The notes under the pieces were generated by a model, which saw only the letters and a program-made list of their open reading frames with translations, ran no database searches and was not told the DNA's origin. DNA of 17,589 nucleotides from Saccoglossus kowalevskii (taxonomy: Eukaryota; Hemichordata; Enteropneusta; Harrimaniidae), in NCBI RefSeq assembly GCF_000003605.2, contig NW_003113464.1:126322-143910 (forward strand), in the 5' to 3' direction. Each line of letters begins with the position of its first letter. Within the stretch, counting starts at the first letter, position 1. Of the stretch, positions 10,248 through 17,589 are shown piece by piece. Both the position numbers and the translations under genes were made by a program.

Positions 10248-10304
10248 AATACCGAATCACATATTTTACGGTCCAACAAGCACATTGGCCCAGCCTCGTT
10301 CGCA

Positions 10305-10419
10305 ATGGAGACTTGTAAACAATCGAGCACAATTAAACGATATGTAGACGAAAACAACTTGCACATTTGCTATCCGAACATTTCAAATGGAATTGTTTGT
10401 AGTGACAACACATGTCTCG
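10305..10419 (+). CDS. Putative first coding exon of a second rightward gene
   Basis: ATG at 10305 has a strong context (G at -3, G at +4). The frame runs 38 codons plus 1 nt to a good donor, CTCG|GTAAGA (GT at 10420-10421), leaving phase 1. It reads METCKQSSTIKRYVDENN and later GIVCSDNTCL, with four cysteines in 38 residues. An inverted CCAAT box (CACATTGGCC) lies 20-30 bp upstream, fitting a promoter or 5'UTR. Without splicing it would end at TAA 10437-10439. The cysteine spacing suggests a small zinc- or disulphide-bonded motif continuing into the next exon; I do not recognise the family. Confidence 0.38.
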
Positions 10420-10699
10420 GTAAGATACGACTACAGTAAATACAATGCATAATATCAAATGCAGAATTTTGACAGAAACATTAAATGTTCCTTATAAACA
10501 ACTAAGTGAATATGTACAAATTAATAAAAAATAACGTAATTAAATTGTTCGTATATTATTATCAACCTAACTGCAGTATCTAATACAAGATTGTACCAAA
10601 ATTATGCCCACAATTAAATATTATAATAATTATGTCATCGCGTAAAGTCCAGATAATTAACAGTTAATTAACAAATAATGGTTTTAGTAATCATAATAG

Positions 10700-10713
10700 A
10701 AATCACGTGATTT
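10700..10713. promoter_or_regulatory. Perfect 14-bp palindrome with CACGTG E-box
   Basis: AAATCACGTGATTT is its own reverse complement and centres on CACGTG, the site for bHLH(-Zip) factors such as USF, TFE or MYC/MAX. It lies about 280 bp inside the putative first intron of the gene starting at 10305. Confidence 0.25.
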
Positions 10714-11125
10714 TAGAATTAATTGACTCACAATAAGCGCCTGGCTATAATTCTTTACGTCTTGCAATAAAGATGTATACAGCTCGTACTTAAGATAGCG
10801 CCCTCATTGTCAGTTTTAGCCAATATAACTGAAATAGCTTTGAGCATAATAACATATTTATTTACCAATGTGGTTGGATGATTCTATCTCCGATTTTATC
10901 CGTATTATCTGTATATGGTAATTACAGCAATTCATGACGTAACGTACGGACACATTTGGTTCTTTGAGAAGACCAACCAACACATAAGGCATATTTTCAG
11001 ACTAATAATTCTAAAGATACCAATCAAGATGAAAAGATGTGATCACTAAACGCATACATTTTCTCCCGATTTTACTGGTACCCCAGTTGCCCCTAAGTCT
11101 GTTTTTTTATTTTTCGTCAACGCAG

Positions 11126-11208
11126 CGGCAGATGGATACAGCTGGGGTAACAATTCTAAGAGTTTTATTTGTATTTGCTTTTATTTCCTAAATGTGTATT
11201 CAAATTGA
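11126..11208 (+). CDS. Putative second exon of the gene starting at 10305
   Basis: A long T-rich tract and CAACGCAG end at 11125, one of the best acceptors in the window. Entry is in phase 1, matching the exon at 10305, and the junction reads CL-AADGYSWGNNSKS. The frame then becomes FICICFYFLNVYSN and stops at TGA 11206-11208. A weak donor GGG|GTAACA (GT at 11147) may end the exon earlier; the sharp change in composition just after it favours this. If the exon is terminal, the product would be about 66 residues. Confidence 0.33.
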
Positions 11209-11215
11209 CATGCTG

Positions 11216-11230
11216 GTAACCACTGGTAAC
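11216..11230 (+). promoter_or_regulatory. X-box-like inverted repeat (RFX)
   Basis: GTAACC-ACT-GGTAAC matches the RFX X-box pattern GTHRCC-(0-3)-RGYAAC, here with a 3-bp spacer. It is part of a direct duplication of CTGGTAACCA (11214-11223 and 11224-11233). It lies inside a putative gene, not at a clear promoter. Confidence 0.22.
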
Positions 11231-11638
11231 CAGCACAAATGCCAACCATTTCATCTTTTCACCACCAGACTTTCTCGACCAATTTTTTCTTTTTTCTCAT
11301 ATTCTTCAATATTTCTGGAAATAAACCCTAATTTGGAGCCAATAGACAACATTTGAGTCAATTTTCCACTCAAAAAATTTGTCTATTTTGTCCCAATTTT
11401 ATAACTATTTTGTGAATTTGTGATGAAAAAAGAGAACTTGTGTTGAAAAGGTTTAATGAATTACACATACTTGATATTTTGGCCAAAGCAAAAAGTCAGT
11501 CACATGCAACAATATCACTAAGACTACAAGTTTGTAGATGTTACGTGAAGGTATTTCCTTAGATATGTCAATGAATAAACACCATGTGATATGAATGGAA
11601 ATCAAATTCTGTGGTCAATGCTGCTATTATTTCGGTTT

Positions 11639-11792
11639 ACTGGAGCAATAAACCTCCGCCGAAGTCCCTTATACAACGAGATTTTGCACAATCCACGAGA
11701 TTTTGCACAATCCACGAGATATACTAGTAACTACGGGCGTCAACGATTGTGTTGTATATACCTGACTTCCGTGACGGTTTATTGCCATTTTA
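11639..11792. repeat. Imperfect hairpin / MITE-like remnant
   Basis: The ends are diverged inverted repeats: GCAATAAACC with downstream CCGAAG (11645-11664) faces GGTTTATTGCC preceded by CTTCCGTGACG (11767-11786). Inner arms TTATACAAC and GTTGTATA also pair. No clear target-site duplication is visible, so the superfamily is not assigned. Confidence 0.3.
11676..11721 (+). repeat. 19-bp tandem repeat, about 2.4 copies
   Basis: ACGAGATTTTGCACAATCC occurs at 11676 and 11695 without mismatch, with a partial third copy at 11714. It sits inside the hairpin element and may mark a recent slippage event. Confidence 0.75.
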
Positions 11793-11880
11793 TTATATCA
11801 ACATCATTTTGTTTGCAATTCTGAGACTTAACTTTAATGCACCGTCAAACCACAAAGAAACGTGACAAGGCACGGTAAAA

Positions 11881-11922
11881 GCACAGGCGCTCGGTATGTT
11901 TCTGTGATAATAAAAGAAATAT
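11881..11922 (+). repeat. Left terminal inverted repeat, 42 bp
   Basis: Begins GCACAGGCGCTCGG and ends AATAAAAGAAATAT. It matches the reverse complement of 13341-13382 at 41 of 42 positions (A versus G at position 16). Confidence 0.85.
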
Positions 11923-12184
11923 ACAATAACCATTACAGGGCCGGGCGATCTCTCTAAGACCCTTAGCTTAGTTAGAGCAGATCTGTGCGATTGGGTTTTC
12001 ACATCTTCCACATACTTTTCAAAATCAAAATTTAGGTATGAATATTTAGGGACATTTTCTAATTCTTGTCAATGCAAAATTTATTAAATATCATGATTTT
12101 GGATTTCGCTGTATTGATTTCTAATTTCCATTTTGTTGCAGTAGGTTGTTAGAGAGGGGAGGGGTCATTATTGAACTGCTCAAT

Positions 12185-13340
12185 TTCATTTTTAATATCA
12201 TTTTTAATAATAAATTTATTCATAATACTGTAGGCCTCCGGCCTCAAGGTATACTCATTGTAATTACATAACATGTTACAGAGGACAATGTAATTTTACA
12301 GTGACTGAAAAAGAACAAGAAAATATGAAAAGAACATGAACTGTCAGACCAAAATAATTGTAGTACGTTTTTTTGTGGCGGGAAAAATAAATTTAGAAAT
12401 ATTACGCAAGATTACTGCATTTTGTAATTGTAATAGCGATATACATTTTTCGGGTGAGGGAAGTGTATAATAATAACTTGGGATGTATTTAGATCTCAAC
12501 TCTTGGTAAAACGGACAGATAATGCAAAAATGGTACTCGTCCTCTACACAATTGGTATTACATAAAATACAAACTCTTTCTGTGCGTGTATTATGGAATT
12601 TTCTATCAGTTTCAATACGTAGACAATGGGCAGAAATTCTTAGGCGACACAATGCTTCCCTGTAACAGTCTTTTTGGACTGTTTTATAATAATTCTCTTG
12701 ACCAAATATATATTTAAATTCTCTATAAAAGCACAGCTTCGGAAATAGCTTGAGTCCACTTTTGAATATCAATGTCCAAGCATCGCTGTTTGAAAATCTT
12801 AACAAAGTATTCAGAGTTCCCCACCCCTTGGTTGTACCATGCCTCACCCAGACCATAAGAAAGAAGCAACATTTTTAAATTCAGGGCCCAACACTTTTTA
12901 CCCCTTTCTGCTTCATGGTACTGAAACATGTAACATAAATATACCAGTCTGTGTCGGGGTAATGATAAAATGCGAAGCCAGTACTTAATAATCCTAATAA
13001 GTCTAAACGTTTTAATAGTAAACCTACCTAACTCCCCCCTTATAGCCAAATTTGGTGCATTATGATAGACTTTCAATATAAATCGACAGAATTTGTTTTG
13101 TATAATTTCAAATTGATTGCCATTGTGAAAGCCCCAGACTTCGCTAGCGTACATTAAAATTGGTAGGATTTTACCATCAAAGATTTTAAATGCAATATTT
13201 ACATCAATACCGTCAAATTGCGAAATACTTTTCTTAATCGCAAACAACGATCCTGACCCTTTTTTGGCCAAACTAGAAATGTTGAACAGAAGAGGGCTTA
13301 GTTCATCGCCCTGTCTGATACCTCTTTTTATTGGAAATTC
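12185..13340 (-). pseudogene. Decayed non-LTR retrotransposon: RT tail, C-terminal zinc-knuckle region and 3' end
   Basis: Reading leftward, the frame opens at 13340 with RGIRQGDELSPLLFNI, a clear reverse-transcriptase motif (G-x-R-Q-G-D-x-L-S-P). It then jumps to the segment KKGSGSLFAIKK...LMYASEVWGF that normally follows the catalytic block, so the YADD-containing region (on the order of 130-150 residues in related elements, from memory) is missing. This frame ends at a stop at 12723. The downstream part continues in another frame (FYREFKYIFGQENYY, then C-x2-C-x9-H-x4-C with EDEYHF) to 12344, indicating a frameshift near 12725-12740. The 3' region has a GGCCGGAGGCC hairpin (12243-12233) and a short-repeat tail (ATTAAAAATGA units near 12215-12190). 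These are typical of CR1/L2-like elements, although the clade is not certain. The element is inactive. Confidence 0.88.
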
Positions 13341-13382
13341 ATATTTCTTTTATTATCACAGAAACACACCGAGCGCCTGTGC
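13341..13382 (-). repeat. Right terminal inverted repeat, 42 bp
   Basis: Reverse complement of 11881-11922 with one mismatch. Its inner edge touches the first bases of the RT reading frame at 13340; its outer edge is followed by CGGGTCC and then another copy of the repeat in opposite orientation. Confidence 0.85.
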
Positions 13383-13389
13383 CGGGTCC

Positions 13390-13426
13390 CACAGGCGCTC
13401 GGAACGTTTCTTGGATAATAAAAAAT
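13390..13426 (+). repeat. Third, diverged copy of the terminal repeat, head-to-head with the right repeat
   Basis: CACAGGCGCTCGG is identical to the first 13 bases of the repeat (counting from CAC), followed by a diverged GTTTCTTGGATAATAAAA. With 13369-13381 it forms a 13-bp perfect inverted repeat around an 8-nt loop (13382-13389). No matching opposite end was found to the right within the window. Confidence 0.7.
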
Positions 13427-14056
13427 GGCCTAAAGTGGGATCGGCATAGTAAGTTAGCCAGTCGCCGGTAAAAGTTCTACATATGCAGCTGCGGTAAAAA
13501 GAAAAAAAAAATGCACTGGAACTAGCATACAACGATTATAGATAATTGTATTTCGGGATTGTAAATAAAAAAACAAACAGACGCCGTTTATCACGTGCTC
13601 CCTAGAATCCAATACTTTACCCTGTGATGTGTGTGTGACCCTTAGAAACCCCATACCCCAGTGTATACAATTTCAGCTAAAAAGCACACCATATACCAAA
13701 TTAGGATTTAGTATACCCGTTATAAACTTCACATACAATATTCCCCTTTCAGTGGTGTGTATAACTACATAAAACATTTGCCGAAAATAACAATATTTAA
13801 TCAGTAAATGGTTCGTTTTGCTAATTACAGATAATCAAACATCTATAATCAGCAAAACAAGTATCCTACACGTACAATAGTCACAACTGTTGGACGAAAC
13901 TTGACCAGTATATTCACCTTTTCGTGGTTTTCGTGGCTATTATATATTTTAGATTTTAGTTGCATGCAAAACGAGAACGTTGTTTTTTAAGAACTTCACC
14001 ATGCCAGAAAAGAATACTCAACGGCGAAACAAGCCGACGACATTTAATTAAATTAA
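13427..14056. other. Non-coding stretch between mobile elements
   Basis: An A-run (13502-13510) and moderately CpG-rich AT sequence. No exon or element boundary is recognised beyond the repeats on either side. Confidence 0.4.
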
Positions 14057-14162
14057 AGGTCGGTGGTCGTCGAATTTCATGTAAAAAATGTATTTTACAC
14101 GCGTTGTATACGTCGCTATGAGTCCCATGTCGAACAGCACACAGCGCGACGACCACTGCCCT
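14057..14162. mobile_element. 106-bp MITE flanked by TTAA
   Basis: Ends AGGTCGGTGGTCGTCG (14057-14072) and the reverse complement of AGGGCAGTGGTCGTCG (14147-14162) agree at 14 of 16 positions. The element is flanked by TTAA at 14053-14056 and 14163-14166, inside a wider AATTAAA/TTTAATT context. TTAA duplications are known for piggyBac and Kolobok elements; which one applies is not settled. The interior is CpG-rich compared with its flanks and has no coding capacity. Confidence 0.6.
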
Positions 14163-15697
14163 TTAATTATTGCATTCGATATGGAATTGATACTAATAAT
14201 GTATTCAACATGATGGCACATGCTGGTACTAAAACATAACAAAATACACAAGGAACACAAAAAAATAATTTCTTAATCAATTTTAAAATATGTAACGTAT
14301 TTACGTCACAGAATTTTCCAGTCGTCAGTATTGCATTTTACATTGCATCCCCGCTTTGTGTTCAACTGATGTTTTATCTTTAAAAAAATATATACGATGT
14401 ATTAAAAGTGGATATCTTGCTCTAATTTTTCTGTCCATTTCATTTTGAGAGTAAGAGAGTCTTATCCCTTAGATAAACATATCTACCGTACAATGTTTTT
14501 GACTTTCACTCAGTGAGTGTATATTGTATACATACCCGCTCATATTCTGCAGTTGATTCCCCTTTAACTCACCCACAATCTCAATGTTTTATACAACATG
14601 TATGTTAGTCAGGAAGATATATCTCACAAATTTGTAAATTGAAGATGCAACTCTTAAGAGGTTCAGTTTTAGTGGAGAAAGAAGAGAGAGACTGACGAAG
14701 AGCGACGAATGATCGATAAGAGAACGAATTGGTTCGAACTCTGGTCGTCTTCCAAGGTGACAGTTCACATTATCGAGTTAGCTGACATGTGTACGAGTTC
14801 ACAAGCTATTCCACTGTTACATTGTGCTGTATGCAAATACGTTATAAATAAACGTCCACAAAATATCTGAACACAGGAGGTAGCCATAAGGGTGTGATGA
14901 ATTATCATTGTCTCGTATACTGTTAAATTTTCTTGCAAGAATTTTCCAAAATTGACATGGAAATTTTAAAAACACTAATAATAAGAACAAATACAAATTG
15001 GGGGAACCTGAACTTGATTCAATGAAAACAATAGATCATAATTCAAAACAAACAAATACAAATTAGTCAAATAGGTCACAACAATAACTTATTAATTCCA
15101 AAACAGGTGTTTTAAACAAAAGTACTGAATTTCCAGCAGGCAAGTTTCTGCAACCAGTCTGTCAGGAAAGAAGGTCATTCAATAGATAAAGAAACGAGTG
15201 AAGAAACACAACCACACATTCGATTCAATTAAGGACGATTTATTTATAATTCACTGATATTTTAATTTTTATAATACAAGTCAGCAAAAAAATGGTTTTG
15301 TTATGTACATTAATGGATTTCTACATTTTTGCTATCAATCACATGGTTTGTTAACCATCAATAGCCAAAAATCTAAAAATCCATAGAGAAGTCAGGATAT
15401 AGTAAATATACTGTGTTAACCACACAGCACCTGGACACAGCATTCCATTGGTTAAATATCTACTTTACGCTATAAGGAATAACATACTTAAACTATGACA
15501 AATATTGTTGATGTACCAGTGATGTGCATTTAACCCACTGCGTAGTTATAATAACATACAATACACATTTATGTAAATTAGATCAGAATATTTCTGTAAA
15601 TCTTATGGCCAACAGTATCCCCATATTTGATTGGCTACAAGTTTATTGTTAATCACACACTGATTGGATCTCAAATCCAACAGTATTCACACTTGTG
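14163..15697. other. AT-rich stretch with no firm feature
   Basis: It contains small dyads CACTCA-G-TGAGTG (14507-14519) and GTATA-TTG-TATAC (14519-14531). An open frame at 14673-14870 starts near a TTTTAG acceptor and reads RKKRETDEERRMIDKRTNWF, with a fair donor AAG|GTGACA at 14757; it has no partner exon of matching phase. A direct repeat CCAACAGTAT at 15609 and 15677 precedes the satellite and may be a decayed unit. Confidence 0.35.
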
Positions 15698-16045
15698 CAT
15701 TATAGGAATGCCCATATATGGTAATGTTTGGGACTACAAGTACATAATAGGAATGCCCATACATGGTATTATAGAACTACACGTGCATAATAAGAATGCC
15801 CATATATGGTAATATTATGGAACTACATGTGCATTATATGAATGCCCATATATGGTAATGTTTGGGACTACAAGTACACAATAGGAATGCCCATATATGG
15901 TAATATTATGGAACTACATGTGCATTATAGGAATGCCCATGTATGGTAATGTTTGGGACTACAAGTACATAATAGGAATGCCCATAAATGATAATATAGA
16001 ACTACATGTGCATAATAAGAATGTCCATATATGGTAATATTATGA
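15698..16045 (+). repeat. Degenerate part of the 45-bp satellite, two alternating subtypes
   Basis: Eight diverged units spaced 43-46 bp share GGAATGCCCATATATGG. Two subtypes differ in their second half: one has GTTTGGGACTACAAGTACA, the other ATTATGGAACTACATGTGC. They occur in a mixed order (the first subtype at about 15726, 15860 and 15951, with one or two units of the second between). Five units keep a perfect CCATATATGG; others have CCATACATGG, CCATGTATGG or CCATAAATGA. Confidence 0.85.
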
Positions 16046-16555
16046 AACTACATGTGCATAATAGGAATGCCCATATTAGGGGATATTTGGATCTACATGT
16101 GCATAATAGGAATGCCCATATTAGGGGATATTTGGAACTACATGTGCATAATAGGAATGCCCATATTAGGGGATATTTGGAACTACATGTGCATAATAGG
16201 AATGCCCATATTAGGGGATATTTGGAACTACATGTGCATAATAGGAATGCCCATATAAGGGGATATTTGGAACTACATGTGTATAATAGGAATGCCCATA
16301 TTAGGGGATATTTGGAACTACATGTGCATAATAGGAATGCCCATATTAGGGGATATTTGGAACTACATGTGCATAATAGGAATGCCCATATTAGGGGATA
16401 TTTGGAACTACATGTGCATAATAGGAATGCCCATATAAGGGGATATTTGGAACTACATGTGCATAATAGGAATGCCCATATTAGGGGATATTTGGAACTA
16501 CATGTGCATAATAGGAATGCCCATATAAGGGGATATTTGGAACTACATGTGTATA
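16046..16555 (+). repeat. Homogenised 45-bp satellite, about 11 copies, each with a CArG box
   Basis: Units of exactly 45 bp run with few differences, built from AACTACATGTGCATAATAGG, AATGCCCATATTAGGG and GATATTTGG. Eleven perfect CC(A/T)6GG boxes start at 16071 and every 45 bp up to 16521: eight CCATATTAGG and three CCATATAAGG. Because 45 is divisible by three and the unit lacks stops in several frames, long frames are open on both strands (for example 16006-16629 plus and 16002-16646 minus). These are repeat by-products; nothing indicates a real protein. Confidence 0.93.
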
Positions 16556-16770
16556 TTTCTAGTGGTAAACAGCAAATATTTGTACATACTTTGGTAATAG
16601 AAATCGTGATTGCTGAGATTCTTATTTGAGTGACTAGTGACAGCAATACTTTTCAGCTGACTAAAAAAAGATATTCACTGAAGATGTGATAGCATTCTTT
16701 TCACTTCTATTCAGTCGAAAATATGCTGCAATGAGGATACTGCCAAGTAAGTGCATAGATACCAAACACA
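16556..16770. other. Unique spacer between two satellite arrays
   Basis: About 215 bp of non-repetitive AT-rich sequence with no gene or element signature. It separates the 45-bp and 30-bp arrays. Confidence 0.6.
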
Positions 16771-17589
16771 AAGATATGCATGAATCTGCATACAAATATT
16801 AATATAAGCATGAATTTGCATACAAATATTGATATATGTACATATTTGCATACAACCTTAATATATGCCCATATTTGCATACAAATAATAATATATGCCC
16901 ATATTTGCATTTGGATACTAATATATGCCCATATTTGCATACAGATATTAATATATGCCCATATTTGCATATGGACACTAATATATGCACAAGTTTACAT
17001 ACAGATACTAATATATGCCCATATTTGCATATGAATACTAATATATGCATATACTTGTGTACAAATACTAATATATGCCCATATTTGCATATGGCCACTA
17101 ATATATGCACATACTTGTATACAGATACTAATATATGCCAATATTTGCATATGAATACTAATATATGCATATACTTGTGTACAAATACTAATATATGCCC
17201 ATATTTGCATATGGCCACTAATATATGCACATACTTGTATACAGATACTAATATATGCCAATATTTGCATATGGATACTAATATATGCATAAGTTTGCAT
17301 GCAAACACTAATATATACATATACTTGTGTACAAATACTAATATATGCCCATATTTGCATATGAATACTAATATATGCACATACTTGTATACAGATACTA
17401 ATATATGCCCATATTTGCATACGAATACTAATATATATTCATAAGTTTGCATAAAAACACTAATATATGCACATACTTGTGTACAAATACTAATATATGC
17501 CCATATTTGCATATGAATATTAATATATGCATATACTTGTGTACAAATACTAATATATGCCCATATTTGCATATAGACACTAATATATG
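16771..17589 (+). repeat. 30-bp satellite with octamer sites and 60/120-bp higher-order structure, runs off window
   Basis: About 27 units of 30 bp, each ending in ACTA before ATATATG. One type reads ATATATGCCCATATTTGCAT and carries the octamer ATTTGCAT; the other reads ATATATGCAYATACTTGTRT. From about 16981 the types mostly alternate, giving a 60-bp dimer. Positions 17041-17160 and 17161-17280 are a 120-bp higher-order repeat identical at 119 of 120 positions. I count about 15 perfect ATTTGCAT sites. Early units (16771-16980) are almost all of the octamer type. Open frames of up to 257 codons on both strands arise from the stop-free 30-bp unit and are not called as genes. Confidence 0.93.

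Larger units (their letters stand above)
11881..13382. mobile_element. 1.5-kb unit with 42-bp terminal inverted repeats enclosing a retrotransposon fragment
   Basis: Near-identical 42-bp inverted repeats bound 1502 bp. Inside are about 260 bp of unassigned sequence on the left (11923-12184) and then a leftward reverse-transcriptase remnant whose 5' end abuts the right repeat directly. No transposase is encoded. Flanking bases (AAA on the left, CGG on the right) show no target-site duplication, so it is either an old non-autonomous DNA element that took up retrotransposon sequence, or the result of rearrangement between repeat copies. Confidence 0.5.

Noticed and set aside
11793-12011. 72-codon minus frame, and a similar plus frame at 13264-13449, both containing FFYYHRN and PSACA.
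   Set aside because: Both translate the same inverted terminal repeat; the similarity reflects the repeat, not a gene.
14729-14742. GGTTCGAACTC resembles a tRNA B-box, suggesting a tRNA gene or tRNA-derived SINE.
   Set aside because: The bases on either side do not form a T-arm stem, and no A-box or acceptor stem is present upstream.
14673-14870. Open frame with charged RKKRETDEERR stretch and a fair AAG|GTGACA donor.
   Set aside because: Its entry phase does not match the exon candidates to the left, no partner exon follows, and the satellite begins soon after. Noted in the region entry but not called.
16799-17572. 257-codon open frame on the minus strand (and 202- and 207-codon plus frames) as real repetitive proteins.
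   Set aside because: They coincide exactly with tandem satellites whose unit length is a multiple of three; several frames are open at once on both strands, with no start context or splice signals.
15698-17589. CRISPR-like array of repeats and spacers.
   Set aside because: Units are contiguous tandem copies without unique spacers, in a eukaryotic context.

Overview
The window reads as nuclear DNA of an invertebrate animal, most likely a marine lophotrochozoan such as a mollusc or brachiopod. The taxon is inference. Support: DNA that is roughly two-thirds A+T, no long intact genes, exon-sized open stretches with GT/AG borders, a decayed non-LTR retrotransposon, MITE-like elements, long satellite arrays, and many TACATGTA-type words. 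I recognise no gene by name. All exon calls are read by eye from splice signals, frame, phase and amino-acid composition.

Left part (1-5.3 kb): two apparently interleaved split genes. A leftward (-) gene has three phase-compatible exons (769-597, 504-455, 139-1 and beyond) and starts with a basic, nuclear-looking N-terminus. A rightward (+) gene has up to five exons (977-1098, 1486-1623, 2141-2202, 4033-4113, 5030-5092) and a poly(A) signal at 5248. From about 5.3 to 7.45 kb I see only AT-rich, CpG-poor non-coding DNA.

Middle (7.45-11.6 kb): a CpG-rich promoter-like block (about 7480-8250) with YY1-, NRF1- and KLF-like sites marks a clear step in CpG density, from CpG-poor on the left to CpG-richer on the right. 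I suggest it is the promoter of the leftward gene, with a long first intron that would contain the antisense rightward gene. Further right are two weaker rightward gene starts (9228/9451 and 10305/11126).

Mobile DNA (11.6-14.2 kb): an imperfect hairpin element with a 19-bp tandem repeat; a 1.5-kb unit bounded by 42-bp inverted repeats (41/42 identical) that encloses a leftward reverse-transcriptase remnant lacking its YADD region and carrying a frameshift; a third copy of the terminal repeat head-to-head with the right one; and a 106-bp MITE with TTAA flanks.

Right end (15.7-17.6 kb): two adjacent satellites. The first has 45-bp units carrying perfect CArG (SRF/MADS) boxes, degenerate on the left and homogenised on the right. 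The second has 30-bp units carrying perfect octamer (POU) sites, organised as 60- and 120-bp higher-order repeats, and runs off the window. The two share an exact 11-base core. Long open frames on both strands here are by-products of unit lengths divisible by three.
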